DNA from: Prunus persica
Taxonomy: Eukaryota > Streptophyta > Magnoliopsida > Rosales > Rosaceae
Assembly: GCF_000346465.2 (NCBI RefSeq)
Contig: NC_034013.1
Location: 9,511,819 to 9,575,818 of the forward strand
Direction of reading: 5' to 3'
DNA: 64,000 bases
Shown: positions 48,517 through 62,414 of the stretch, in pieces
Numbering within the stretch: position 1 is the first letter of the stretch
Layout of the letters: every line of letters starts with the position of its first letter
Program-made: the position numbers and the translations under genes
Notes under the pieces: model-generated
The model's input: the letters and a program-made list of their open reading frames with translations, nothing else
The model's database searches: none
What the model was told of the DNA's origin: nothing

Positions 48517-51500
48517 TCAATTATCTATCCGTAGCCGCCTTAGTTCAGCTTGGAAGGTAGGGCTTGAAGTTAGTGTTCGATATGCAAGAGTTCTGATGTC
48601 TTCACGTGAACAGTCTCGAGAAATGCGGACCAGCTCCCACAGAGCACCAGTACTGATCATGTCTTTTGCATTAACTTCTGAAAAATAAATTAACATTTCA
48701 GCAAACACTCTAGAGGAGATTAGCTAGTTCATGGTGCTTGGGGGAGGAGGAGAGTTTACCATGTTGCGCCAAGTGGCAGAGTGCAAGCTCAATATGGCGC
48801 CTGATTGGCGAGGCATCATTATTAGCATTCTGTACAATCCATGAAAGTGCACCATCCTCAATCAGCAGAGACCTTCCAGTCTTGGTCCCTACAATGAATT
48901 AACCAATTTAAGTCCAAACTGGATGATTAAACTATATATATGCTTCACAAATTCTTCACAAAACCAAACTTTGGTCAACAGAAAAGCAAACAACTTTATG
49001 AAGTAATGCTGGACGGTATAATAATGTTCAATGTGACAAGCACAATACTCTTCGAAGACAAGCACATGAAGATCTTTTCCATAAACCCATAGCTAGCATC
49101 TTTACCTTGTGTAGATGCTCTAGACTCGCATTTTGCGAAGTTTGCTATTCCACGAGCAACTTGTGCAAGAACATCAGGATGCCCACATCTGACCATTCCT
49201 AGCAACGCTTTGATGCCACCTTCACCCCTTAGCTTACTCTGTAATTTATCTGAACAAGCAATTTCATTGTTGTTAGTGACAGCAAGATAGACTACTCAAA
49301 TTATCTTTCGTTGGTTAATGCAAATGCAGGCACTCCAGAAAGGAATTAGTGCAATTGTCTAAACCATTTCCTAACTAATTATGTCTGTCATTAGAGATGG
49401 TTTCACCACTATTGCCAAAAACCCAGTTTGAATAAAGTATATGATTGAATTGTAAACTTTAAAAGTTAAGAGACTAATAAAAACAGAATATGGAAGAGCC
49501 TTAACAACTACTACATCAACCCTTCCATGAGTAGTTTACCTTTTTAGTTAAATCTGACTAAATCAAGAACTTCACAAACACTTGATAATTCAACTACAAG
49601 CACAACTTACTAATAGCCGCACCACAAGAGTGTAAATTACTACAACTGTTCCATAAGTTTTCATTTCAGGTAAATATGATTAAATAACCGGCCTGTTTGT
49701 TATTGACAAATCAGAAAGAAAATGAAATAGCATCTTCCTAAACCCCAATATTACAATTAGAAGAAAGTATATAAAGAACCACCGTGATGGAGAACGATGA
49801 AGATCCTACTTTCAGCAACTTGATGGGGTTTGTGATTAAGGATATGATTAAGGAATTGAACATTGAAGAGGTCAGCAAGTTTACCATTTCCACAGAGATT
49901 AGCAATGGCTCCAGCAACCATTCGAAGGGTTTGTGGATCTTCACCATTTGCTGCTGTCATAGATAACAAACTAATTCCCCCTTGAGTCATTATCAGCTCC
50001 TGGTTGGTTTCTGATTTAAACCAAAGAAGAATTATACCGCAAATTAGAGAGTAAAGACATTCAGTCAATATTGTAATGCATTCTAAGCATTATGAATTTG
50101 GGACTTAAATTGTTACCATTCATTGCTAGATTTGCGATTGCCCCCGCTGCAACTCTATGTATGGTTTCATCCTCAGAGCTTTTAAGTAGCATCAACAAGG
50201 ATGTAAGACCACCAGCCTCTACAATTTTCTCCTGATTTGCTTCTGCACATTAGGAGGAGAGCACGTATTATTGCTTGCTGATGCAGTGAGCACTAAAAAT
50301 ACTGATACTATGAAGCAGTAATATCAGATATAGAGGTAGAGCTTTAATCAACATGGCACAATAGTCAGAATATAATATATAGAAGTGAGCTTTGTTCAAT
50401 GTAGCACAATATTGTAACCCACTAAGGGGTACATTTTAATCAAAAAAGAAATTAAGGAGACACATTATGTAAAATAACCATTCAGTGCATATAGATAACA
50501 AACTACATGACCTCAAATTGACCACGTAAAGTGAGATCCCTATCCCATCCCATGCTTTCACAAACTTTCACTGAACTCCAAATCATATTCCTGATCCAAT
50601 CAATAATTTCTCTATATTATTTTATGCATTTATTTATCATTCTTTTCTATAACCTACTGCCCTCTTTTTACAATCATTTGATAAAGAATCATCTAATTGC
50701 CTGTGCACTTACCACTGGTTCTAAACAAACCAAAGAAGCTAAACAGAAAAGGGAAATAGTTGTATACTTTCAATGTTATTGTTACACATATGGTACAGCG
50801 CCACTTGGGCAATTATTCCCTGATCTTCCCATCTGAAAGGTTTTTATGAAAGGAAAAAAAAAAAAAAAAAAAAGCATTGTGCCACAGGTAAAATCCAATC
50901 AGACTTACCAAGATTAAGCAAATAATTATAGCATGAAGATGGGCTTGTGATATGACAGCAGCAGTGTAAGGAAGTCAAAAATGATAAAGAAATATTATCA
51001 CCTTCAGCAGCAAGATTTGCTACAACTTTAACAGCATGAATTCGCACATCATTGTCTTCTGCTTCAAGCAATGACAAGATCTTTTGCAATCCCACTGATA
51101 ATATTGTCTATTGTCAGTAATAAACAAGAGCAAAGATTGATACACTTAAAAACATAATGCAAGAATTAAAAATAAGTTTAGCACAGGAACAGACTGCAAC
51201 CTTGCTCAAAGAGTTTTGCTATTGAGGTTTTCTCCTCATTTCCTGAATCTTTGAGTTGTGGATGTCTAACTTGAGTCATAAGGGATTCAAGGCCACCAAC
51301 TTTTCCAGGCTCATTCCTGTCTAGTCGTTGACTTGTCTACAAAAGCATATCCGTAAGAATCCACGTTTCAAGACTGTGTATACCATGGACTTGCATGGAA
51401 TGGCCCCATTTAATGCATGACCAAAAAAAAAACATAAAAAAATATACGGGCAGAGGGATTCATTGGACCTGCTCGTATGCTGAAAGTGTTTTCTAACAGC

Positions 51501-54500
51501 TCACAGCATCATGACAAACTTTGTAAGAGTTGACAGTCTCCAAAGTTCAGATTCACTTTCTTTGCAAATGTGACTTCTAGTTATCTAAATATGGAGTACG
51601 TAATAAAAAAAACTCACTACGGATATGTTCACTTTGTGTCAAATTTAAACTGCAAATCCAAGTGCTTTGGGCTATGGAACTTGTTTAGACCTCACTGCAA
51701 AATTTTCTTTTAGAGCTTTTAAAGATTTTATTATCCCATTTCTTGGTTTAATTCAGGCCTGACAAGCCAAAGGCGAAGTTTGACTTGAACCATATTGATC
51801 AAACCAAAGCAGAATCACTAAACAAGACCATGTCTCTATATTTCTCACCAGCAAAACAAAGATACTAATAACCACTACAATGTTCTTTTGGGGTAATATT
51901 CAACTTATAAACTCCCCTAAAAGAATAGGAGCTGGACCATTTCTCTCTTAAGAGGTAATATTTGAGTTTTGAATTCAACTGCATATTTATTAAGCCACAA
52001 AAGTGAGAACAATTAAAAATGAGGATATAATTGGAAGATGATTCCAAACAAAATACTTATAAATTCTACAAGCAGCATACCTCATTAGCTTCAAAACTTA
52101 GTTGCAACAACTGACTGTGTAGTGTTGCTATTTCTCCTTCAAGTTTCTCTTTCTGATGTTCCTCATCTTCCAGCATTTTACGAAGCTTTAAGATCTCTGA
52201 ATTTCCAGCTGCCTGGAACATCAAATAATTGCTCTATGTAACACCAACAAGATGTCAAATATTGGTTAAATGAGAATAAAAATTATTAAGTCAATTCTAA
52301 CGCACCTCGGACCTTTTCCATTGAGTCAATTGAATTTTAAGATTTTGCACTTCCTCTTCAGCAGCCTTCCTAAGAAGCGTCTCTTTCTGGAGCAACTTCT
52401 TTAGGTCATCAATTTCCTCAACATGCACCCTGCAACTCTATGTACAATAAAATTGTTAAGAACACTCTTCAACATGCAATATGTAAAGGAAGAAAGGACC
52501 AAAAATAATCGATTTGGCAGGGGCAGTGAGAAATACATAAACTCAAATAAAAAAAGCAATAGTTGGAAATTGTGCAAACTGGATCAATGGGAGAAATGCA
52601 ATGTGAAAGGCACCTGAAAACTAGGATGACTTCGTGCTATACTATTGACAGGACAAAAGAAGAAAGCAGCCTCGATATACATAGACGCTAGAATGCATGG
52701 CCAATGTCCAAATTTCGACCATGCAAATATTTGAAACCTTGACCTTGATAAAATGCATTATGTTTTCTTTCTTCCCTAATGTAATCAATAATATAATCAG
52801 GAACATCTAGAAGAGTCAACTACCAACAATAATGCTACAAAGAAAAAGAAAGTAGAGATGGTAAATATGTTGTATGGTCTGTTGTTTTAAGCAAAACAAT
52901 ATATGACAAGATGGAAAAGAACAGAAAAACATATATAGCTTTCCTTTTTTTTTTTTTTTTTTCTAGAGTATAGACCAAATACCTCTTTGATAGTTGTCAC
53001 ATCAGAGCCATCATCTTCAGGTCCGTTTGTGATTTTTTCACTGCCATGCTTTTTCTGATTCATCACCAACTGCTCTTCAAGCTTTTTTATTGATTCCATA
53101 TAGTCTTTCTGATATTTTACTCTTTCCTTCTACAAGGGAGGAAATATGGATTTAAATAAGCATAAACATTCTCTCAGAAAAAAAAGAAGAAGCATAAACA
53201 CACTCGAGGCAGACAATACAATTAAGTGTTCCTTCCTTACTTTTAAAAAAAATCTCACCAGCTATATTTTTCTTTGTTGTAATTAACCACAGAATAATGT
53301 TTAAATCAGTAATTAAAAAATGTTAAACTGTATAACCATGTGAAGGCCAACTAGCTTTCCAAATATTGGTACAAAATTTACCTCCAGTCCATCTGCATAG
53401 TTCCTTTCAACCTCTGATATCTGATTTTGTGCTTCTATGGTTATTCTTTCAATCTCATCCTCAAATGCTTTCTGCTGCCTTTCATGTTCTGCAATGAGTT
53501 TGTCTAATTGTATATCTAGCCTTCTTGCCAAACTTTTGTAGTCGAATTCTTCCTTCAATTTCAGCATATTTTCCACTTTCATAGCCTATGTGAGCACAAA
53601 ATTTCAGTATCTTCCAAATAACAGATATGCATAAACACATATATATTTTGCACAGAGTATTCCCTTGAAAGTTTTTTCTGTGGCCATTGATCATACAGAT
53701 AAAACCCACGCAAACAAAAATAAAGAAAAGCATTGGTATATTGCCAAAATGTTCACAAATTTGGCTAATTTACCTGTGACGACTATACCAATTAGTCCAG
53801 AGAGGTAAATTCAAAGTATAAAGAAACAAGAAAGTGAATTTGGAACCCACCCGCTGTCCAAACATAATAGTACTAGCTGTCTCTCCTCGATGACGGGGTG
53901 ATGGACCAATAGTAATAACCAGTGAAGTTCTTGCTGTGCCTGTTGAAATTTACCGGTGTCAGGCATAGAACGTTGAAATGTCAAAAGATATAATACTGCA
54001 ATCCGTGTAAGGGTTTTTTTTTTCTTTATTTTAAAAGCAACATAGATGTGGCCTGGGAGGCAACATTTATTTATTTATCTTTAACATACAAGTGTCATTT
54101 GGTCTATTGTGTGTCCTGTTTATCCATTGGACTCATGAACTATTTGAGAGGTCAAGAATCATACTCAAGATAGCCATGCAAAAAAAATCTACAAGTATAC
54201 ACCTGAATGAAGATAACATATTCTGATACAATTTTATTTTATACAAAAATAGATATGAAACCATGCAGCAAGAAAAACTTACTCGCATATTTAATGCATC
54301 TTACCTCCAAATGAATCCCGAAGCAATCTTGTGAGTTTTGAATCTCGAACTGGAACATGTGCACTATTCTCTGCCAATGCATTAATGCACTTGCCCAATG
54401 CACTCAAGGAGAGATTGATTGATTTGGCTTCTTCTAGTGTATGTCCTTCACTTCCTGGTACATGAAAGATTAACCAACAACAAATATCAGACCCAGCCCC

Positions 54501-57500
54501 CATATAAAAAGTACATATCTGTCATAGCGAAAAAATGTATATATAAGATAGTTTTCCTGAACCGCATGCACGCACCTGATTTGTCAATACGCTCTGAACC
54601 AGCAAGATCCACTACAACCAACTTGCTCTTTCGAACAACAGGAGGCTTTAGACTTTTAACCATGTGAGAATTGTTCCCATTTTGGCTTGGCAGAGCTGAA
54701 TCTCTTCCTTTGACGGACTTCTTTACGTTTACCTGTAGCATTTTAGATTTCTTTTCTTTTAATAAGTAGCATAACCCATATCCCTTAATGCTCCAACATT
54801 ATCAGCTTATAAAATCTACAGTGAGTTCCACTTACTTTCAAAAACATAAGCATAGCAAAACAAGAAAAAGCAAATGACTTACCATCAGAATAGCATGACT
54901 ACGAGAAGATTCAGTATTCAATTTTGTATTTGTAGCAAAGCGGTGAGCCTCCCCTAATCTTAGCAGTTCCACAAAACTCTGATGGTCCCTAATTTCAACT
55001 AGGCTAGCCCCTGGTACTGAGACATCACCGGTCTTTGGGTCCTCCACTATAGAAATGTTATCATTGGCTGGATCAATTAGGTCCTGTATAGTTTCCATGT
55101 AAAGCTGCATACATGCATAAAGAACCAGAATGTTAGAGAAACCATAAAGTCTCTAGTAAATTTGATCAATAATAAAGGTCAAATATCTACAAATAACAGT
55201 AAAATTATAAACCAACAATAATAATGATATTTACACATATTATTAACACCAGTTTCAGAGGCAAACAACCTGCAAATACGAGACTGACAAAGAATCAGAC
55301 TCCAGAGATACATCTGCTAAAATATCCTCCATAGCACGAACCATTATTCCACGAGCAGCAGTGTCTTCCTCTCCAAGTCTTCCAAGAGTATATGTTTTCC
55401 CTGTACCGGTCTGGCCATATGCCATTACTGTTCCATTATAACCTTCAAGAACACTCTGGTGAAGGAAATTACAAGATGGGATGTCAATTGAATGAAGTTC
55501 CACAAAACAAAAGAGAAAAATAAGAACTTCTTAACCGTATGAATAGGCATATATATAATATACAGTGAGCTTCTATTGAGGGATCCCTCAAATAAGTTAT
55601 TTGAGGGACACCTTTGTAGGGCCCACGACACATTGCTTTTCAATGATCTGAACCATGTAATTTTTAGATATTCCCTCAAAGATCATATCTGCAAAAAATC
55701 ACTTGAATCGGAAACTATTTGACCACTCAATTAGATTATTGTTATTTTAGTCTTTTCTTGAAGCATCGTGTTCATCTATTTTGATGCTAGCAATTAGATG
55801 CCTTAATGATTTTCAATTTTTCTGATTTTTTGCAAGGGTGATCTATGAATGAAGACTTGAAAATGAGATGGTTTGGATCGTTGAAAACATATTCGTAGGG
55901 TACCCTAAAAGGTGTCCCTCAAATAAAATTATTTGAGGGATCTCTCAATGGAAGGGGACTGTATATATAGATTATATAAATATATGCATATGCTTATGTA
56001 TTTCCCACTTATGAAAGGAGTGTTAATGCTTAGCTACAATCTCCGGGGGAGGGGTGACATACATATGCAAAATCATAATATTAAGTAACGGAAAATCTAC
56101 CAACTACACCTAGAAGTAGATAGTCTTTCTGACATAGTGTGAGTCCAAACATAAGTAGATAACATTAATGAAAATGCAAAAATTTCACTAAAATGCGTGT
56201 TACAGATTATGTGGATCCTTGGAATACACCAAATGTCTAGATTAAAAATTTAGCTTAACCAACTTCCAAATGACCAGTTCAAAAGGCAAAAGCTAATTTT
56301 TAAATGACTACAAGGTTTATGAAGGAAACTAATGAGTTATGCATGTGCACCTCAACAACAGGCTTTGCCACTACTTCATAAACACGCTTTTGGGATGCAA
56401 ACTCAGTGAGCACTTCATCGAACTCATAAGTATCCGTGTCCCAATTGTTTTTCCGAAGTTTCAACCTTTTCAGCTGAAATAGACCAAGATAGATTTACTT
56501 TCCATGGCCATAAATCAGATACTAACCGGAAGACAGTGAGCTATTAATAAATCAAGTTTTAGCAGGATACCTCTGGCTGTAATTCTACACAATCGGCAAA
56601 ATCGGCATCTGCAACCATTTCCTCAGCATTACGTGGTCGCAATCTTACAGCAACTCGAACTCTTCCAGGAACTAGACCCAAGAAAAGAAAAGTTGAATGA
56701 CCAACCACAAAGCATTTAAAATTCTTTAGTTAAGGGATAGGGAAATAAACTCATGCTAGGAACCTCTTTTGATCAACAAATAATAAATTTTTGGGAAACC
56801 TATGCTAGTGCAAAAGGAATAACCTACTGTTAGCATTACAGCTTACAGTAGAAAAGGACAATTAATTTTCTCCAAGGAGAGGAAAACTTTACACTAGAAC
56901 TTCCCACGAATGTAGCATTGAACAAATTATTTTGACATCAATGATGTATCCCACTATTTCATCTCCAAGAAAGACGAGGAGAATCAGAGATGAATTTACA
57001 ATTTAAGGTTTAAATAGGAAAAAAATTATTGAGCTATCGACACATAAGGTAGGCGTAAAATGAAATTATTTCTGCTAACTTGATTCATGTGGAATACCAT
57101 TTGCATAGGCATACTATAACACGATTGCATAGCTTAGTTTACAGACTGCTTATCAATTTAACAGGGTAAAAAACATAAGTTTCCATGTATACCCAATTGA
57201 GTTATGGGGCAATCAAATGCTCCATAACTCAAAAAGGTTTTCGCTCCGAAACATGGGATAGTTATCCATCCTCAGAAAAGTGAACACCAAATTCGACACT
57301 TTATTTGTTTAACTGTCTGGAAGTACTTGTATTGCTTAACATAGCTATGCTAACCCTGGTTTTACTTCCAAATGCGAACCACATTAATGCCATATTAGCT
57401 AAAAAGGCCTGGAGATTCTAATATGTCATAACATCTATCTATCTAGTTTTGTTAACTCACATTTATTTGCACAATCCTATCAAAACCGCCAAAATCAACA

Positions 57501-57775
57501 ACAAAAAAGCAAGAAATAAGTTCCCCAGTATCTCCATCACAAAATGCATCACAACCCAAAATTCTGAACTCACCTCCTGTATCATTTTTAGAAGTAGCAG
57601 GTCCAGCACCACCACCGCCGATAGAGCCAGTGCTGTTCCGGCGGGGCCCAGAAGCAGGCAAAGCCTTGGATTTGACAGAAGACTTTGGGTTGGAGTTGAG
57701 AGATAGAGGCCTATCCACCTTATGAGAGCTCCTCTGAGTGCCATCTCGGTAATTATACCCGCCTGACGCGGCCAT
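48517..57775 (-). CDS. KIN-UC: Armadillo-repeat-containing kinesin (KIN-UC / ARK1-like)
   Basis: Nineteen coding exons on the minus strand add to 919 codons plus stop, with every splice phase closing: 57775-57574, 56671-56571, 56473-56351, 55455-55270, 55104-54883, 54732-54576, 54454-54305, 53939-53851, 53585-53382, 53129-52983, 52437-52306, 52212-52081, 51336-51201, 51094-51002, 50242-50117, 50010-49885, 49249-49106, 48888-48760, 48677-48517. An N-terminal basic, Ser/Gly-rich arm (1-67) precedes the motor (about 68-410). The P-loop GQTGTGKT is at 156-163, switch I NTESSRSH at 267-274 and switch II DLAGSE at 320-325. A coiled coil spans about 411-615 and armadillo repeats about 661-905, ending [21 protein letters not shown] kinesins move or sit at microtubule plus ends and promote catastrophe. 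ARK1 limits endoplasmic microtubules in root hairs. KIN-UA or KIN-UB is possible but the N- and C-termini fit UC better. The upstream in-frame ATG at 57913 was rejected because [17 protein letters not shown] fits family starts. Confidence 0.95.
55563..55961. mobile_element. MITE in kinesin intron 3
   Basis: Terminal inverted repeats of about 60 bp. The left end reads CAGTGAGCTTCTATTGAGGG, and the reverse complement of the right end reads CAGTCCCCTTCCATTGAGAG. Each TIR includes its own palindrome: CCCTCAAATAA, a short centre, and TTATTTGAGGG. The termini CAG...CTG suggest hAT-like. Flanks are AT-rich (ATAATATA, TATATATA), so the target duplication is uncertain: 8 bp imperfect or a plain TA. 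It does not touch any exon or splice site. Confidence 0.75.
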
Positions 57776-58250
57776 TGCAATTAACAACGAGAAATGAAAC
57801 TTCAAAAATGGGTCTTCAACTTCACCAGAGGCAAACACATACAAAAGGAGATATCTTTGAAATTCGAAGAAGAACACAGAAAGACCCAAGTGTCTGTCTT
57901 CAAAATTAAACAATTCCCAGAAAAACCCAAGTGCAATATTTGAAGTTTGAAGTTTGAAGTTTGAAGAAGAAATGCAGTTCGTGCAGAGGTGATGGGATGT
58001 TGTAGAAGCAGTAGCAGATTAGTAGTTAGTGAGTCCTTCAAGTGGTAGTGGAGCTAAATCGTGTGGAATGTGACTCAGATAAATCCGGGTTCCTCTTTTG
58101 ATTTGGTGCTTTTAGCCTTTTGCTTCCTCAAATCCAAGCCTACTGGGACAGTGAGAGAGAGAGATTAGAGAGAGAAAGCAAAGCGTATTTGACTTGGTTT
58201 ACTTGTGTATAAAGAGAGAGAGAGAGTGATGGTCCCGTCACACCTTAGTG
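57776..58250 (-). promoter_or_regulatory. Kinesin leader and proximal upstream region
   Basis: Presumed 5' UTR and promoter of the kinesin gene. It includes four perfect tandem copies of a 7-bp unit, TTTGAAG on the + strand (57939-57966), and GA-rich tracts at about 58152-58225. No start site is determined. Confidence 0.45.
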
Positions 58251-60740
58251 GGTCCCCATTTTACTCCATTTCCTTTGGGCTTTAAGTCTTAAAGTACGAT
58301 AATGTCCTTGTGTTTTTGTTGCTGGGGTAATTTAATCACGTTGTGTAACCACTAACTACCAATGAATTGACTAAACTACCACCGTCATTTCTATGATAAC
58401 AGTAAGACCCACCAGTTTCATAATATATGTTTTAATCTGTGACATAAATAAGTACGCACAGAATTTAGTGGCGCCAGAATTTGAAAAAATGAAATAAGAA
58501 ACAAGGAGCCAAATGAATAGGAGCTGATTACCCTTAGCAAAATGATGAGAGCTCAAAGAGCAAAGAGGATGAGAGAGAGAGAGAGAGAGAGAGAGAGCTT
58601 TTGCTTTTAAAAAAAAGAACAACAAAAGTGAGGGAAGGAGCAATTCTAGAGGTGTAGAATTATGAACAAACTTTGGAATTTAGTGGTGCCAAAAAGAGCA
58701 TTAACCATTTGAATACTGTCCCCTCATTTTAATGGAGCACTAAATCAAACCAAATGAAACTTTCAAGCACCTTTTTCCCAGCATACCAGAATGGGGCCTT
58801 CCTTCGATGCTTTGCTTTTGGAAAAAATAAAAAGAAGAAAAAATAATGGTCCCCATGATTTGTTCAGAATCAGAATCCCCCAATTTCAAACACACATCTT
58901 TCTACAAAGTTAGTAAGTGACCTCGATTTTCTTATTTTCTTTCAACTCCAATGACGCAAGTGGTAGGGACAATTTGTTTCAGAGCGAATGTCAAGTGCTC
59001 ATCTGCACAAAAATGGTAGAAGATGAAGATGGTAATTTGCAGCATTTATAGCCCTTGCCATTGGTATCAAACTGGTTTTGTTCATTTTTAGTTTATATGC
59101 AGAGAATTTTGCAGTCTATTTATATTTAAAAGATGGCAAGCTTCAATCATGGGTTTGAAAAAGTACTGATATTATTCTCACCTACCTAAATTAATGTTTC
59201 AAGCGAAAAGAAAAATTATAGCATGATTTAACACATCAATGTGGCTCTACCATGGCCATTCAAGTAGTTTAAATGTCCCATTGTTTTGGGCCTTCCTGCA
59301 GAGGGACCCTGACCTTTCTTGGAACAGAAGATGTCTCTGTACCAATAAATACTCTTTGAGAAAATGAAAGATGTGCTTAGATTTATGTCAGCACAAGGCA
59401 ATGTGCATTAATCTGATGATGACCACACAAAACCTTCAACAGGACTACTATATACTCTCTATATTTCCATCATAAAGATAAGAGAAGAAATCAACTCATT
59501 TACCTGACACGTATGGTTTTCGGGTGATTGCATATGTATATAAGATTTACCTTAAGACCGTATACTCGATGAGAAGTAAGTTGTGAGAATTTCTGTCGAT
59601 ATCAAAATCAAAAACCGAAAGTAGATAAGAGCATGTATGACATGTGTATCAAATTGACAATCTAGGTGACCCATTAAAAAGGATCAAAATCATTAATAGT
59701 AGTTTAGATTGATAACAAGTTAAATTGTCTAGCAACACCAACACATAACACCAAAAGAATACTTCCCATCATTTCGATGTGCTAGATCGATTTGGCGAGC
59801 CAATTATGCGCATTCAGGAAACCATAATTGTTTCCAAGGGAGTTCTTATACCTATTACATGACAACCAAATGCATCAATAAATTTGAACCAATTATATGT
59901 AAAGGGTCACAATCCAAGGGACCAACGCACCAATGACACATTGACCAGTCGAATTTTTTGCCTCATGAGTTTCAAATTTCAACGTTCTAAAGTGATAGAT
60001 ATGTTTCATATCTTTTTAGTTCTGAAAAGGGAGGGGCCTTAGGGAAAGAGGGATAAAGCAATGTTCTTAGTTTGATTAAAAATTTCATCATTAAAAGAAA
60101 CATGAACAGCATATTTAGAACCCATTTTGTGAAAGAAAAAAAAAAAAAAAGGAAACGAAGAGGACCACGCTTGCTAGTTGCTCTAACACCGCAGGCCTTA
60201 GGCTAGTGGCAGCCTTTATGTTACTTTCTCATATATCTTGAAGGGTGGTCAGTTTAAAAAGTTTCATATTTAGAGCAATTGGTCATGGATGAGTAAATGC
60301 ACATAATATATAGTTGAGTTGCTCACCCAGAAATTCACATGAATTGTTGGCATGACATCAATGTTTGCTTCCAATACACTTCAATTATTAAGTCACTCAA
60401 TCAATCACAGGTCTTACTTTATGGCTGAGTAACATGCAATTCAGGTGAGCAGTTATTAATTTTCAGCTATTAAGTCCCAATTCTTTTTATTTGAAACAAA
60501 TATGTATAAATCCTGTTAGACAGCTCACATAATGATGCTTTATTTAATGAATATTTCAAACCTTTAATTAATATTAACTATTTTTTAATAGAGATAGATT
60601 AATTAAAAAAGAGTTATAGCATTTATGATTCTCTAAACTAGAGAGCACGATTGAAGTTTAAATTTTATAAAAAACTCATAAAATAACTTTTATATGTTTT
60701 AAACTAAAATTTAATTAAAAAACAAAAAGCATGATTGTGG
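58251..60740. other. Gene-free region upstream of the kinesin gene
   Basis: AT-rich with no gene supported. A (GA)n run lies at 58566-58598. A poly(A) tract is at about 60138-60153. Nothing else delimited was found. Confidence 0.4.
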
Positions 60741-61395
60741 ATGCTAGTCAACTCTTTTAATTTTATATTGCTGTATATCAGGGATCTCTGTTTATTTCCC
60801 TTTTTGATTCTTCGCTGCGTTGTATAAATTTTCTCCTTGAGAGATGAATATTCATGCTGAAAAATTCTCAACTTTTACATGGTATCAGAGCAAAGATCCT
60901 CTGTCTCTGCCTTCATCTTCCCCTTCTCCCTCTAAGCTTGCTGCCTAGAAATTCTGCCGCCACTGACTTCGATCAAGCTTATTTTTCTATCTCATACTCA
61001 GATTTGGCCTATCTGCAAGACCCAGCCATGGCCGTCCTCTGGTTCTTAGCAGATTACGCCAAAATCATAAAATACAGCCGCGTCGCCGTCGTTGTTTGCT
61101 GTTTGATCAAGCTGATTTTTCTCCTTTCTACTCAGATCGAGTTGATCTACAAAGCCTAGCCACTCTTGTCGCTGCCATTTTCTAGCACTGCAACTTTCTC
61201 TCTTATTCATCTGTGACTCCATTAGCTCTTCAAATATGTTTCACATGGCTCAAGGTTTTGGTTTGTCAAATGTGTCATGGAACTGGTCACACAGCTCTTA
61301 CTTGTCCAACTTTGTGTCATGTGGCTTATGCTAGTCTCAAGCTTATTGGCCCTACCCTCACCTTCTTCTCATGTGCCTTACTATGACATTGCTGT
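60741..61395 (+). mobile_element. Ty1/copia remnant: LTR end, primer-binding site and gag zinc knuckle
   Basis: The sequence before 60880 ends TTCTCAACTTTTACA, as an LTR 3' end does. It is directly followed by TGGTATCAGAGC (60881-60892), complementary to the initiator tRNA-Met 3' end. Downstream, in the frame starting at 61264, CQMCHGTGHTALTC is a CCHC zinc knuckle of a copia gag. Intervening frames are broken and protease, integrase and RT are missing. The left border of the LTR cannot be fixed; about 60741 is a guess. Non-functional. Confidence 0.7.
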
Positions 61396-61499
61396 TAAGC
61401 TCATAATTTTATACATATACATGCCTTATTTAGTTAGTCCTTTTGCTTAGTTTATTAGCATTCTGAGTCATTTACCTCTTTGTGTGTTTTGTAGGTCAA

Positions 61500-62414
61500 T
61501 AGAGCAAGAGAGCATAATTTATGCAATTCAAGAATGTTAAGGCCTAATTTAGATTAATGGAAGAAGAGCTTAAAGACAAATCCAATTTGGGCTACACTCC
61601 CTTGTCAGTCCAGTTTCGTTGGTCACGTTGTAGTCCTTATTTCAACGACCTACACCACTCGGATGAGGAGACATCCTTCATGGACATTGTTCCAATGGGT
61701 GTCCATTATAACATATCCAAAATGCAACATAATTGGATAAATCTGGAGTCCGTCGCCCATCAAATACTGAACCATGCTCAGGAGGACGTTTGTTTGCAGC
61801 TGCCAAAACTAAAAACTAAGTTAGCAATTCGTTTCAAACTTAAATTCTTCGTCCATTACCCTAAATGACAAACGGTTCGCAAGATGACATTCTGAACTTC
61901 AAGATGGATGGCTAAAAGTCATCATTTGCTTAAGGGAAGCCCAAGTCGTGAGCCCATGAAGTTGATGGTCATTCTGACCTAGGCATGAGCTAATTGTTGC
62001 TTGGTCATTCTGAACTAAGCATGAGGTGATTTCTGATGGTGGGGAAGTTAGGTGAGCTAATCCAAGTGGAGTTTTCCAGTAGCCACAAGAAATAAAAAAG
62101 ACTAAGTGGGTGTTGTTGGTGAACTAATTTTAAATGCAATTGTGTGTTAGGTGAAGTAGGTATGGTTGATGAACTCAATTGTAAAATCTGATTCACCTAA
62201 CCCTTATGCCTATAAATAGAGAGTCTTGAAGGAGCTGAGAGATATTCATTCATATTCATTTAGATTCCATCACATTGTACACAAAGAGATTGAGAGATTG
62301 AGAGCCACAAAGGGAGAGAAGAGAGAAGGCAGCAGCTGGGAGGCTTCAACCTCTTAGCAGCCATGGAGATGAAGCTTTTCCATCTCTAGCATGTTGTAAC
62401 GAATGGCTCGTGCA
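61500..62414 (+). repeat. LTR-like unit U1 with a TATA motif
   Basis: A unit of about 914 bp is repeated as U2 from 62415. It opens around GCAAGAGAGCATAATTTATG and contains ATGGAAGAAGAGCTTAAAGAC, then GGGCTACACTC. Near the 3' part lies CCTATAAATAGAGAGTCTTG (62209-62228), a good TATA box followed by a leader-like purine-rich stretch. Promoter placement late in the unit fits an LTR. The 103-codon ORF at 61557-61868 is only weakly conserved in U2 and is probably not a gene. Confidence 0.65.

Noticed and set aside
57776..57913. 46 extra N-terminal residues for the kinesin, from the ATG at 57913
   Set aside because: Hydrophobic, Phe/Leu-rich segment unlike family starts; it lies in the leader with CTTCAAA repeats just upstream.
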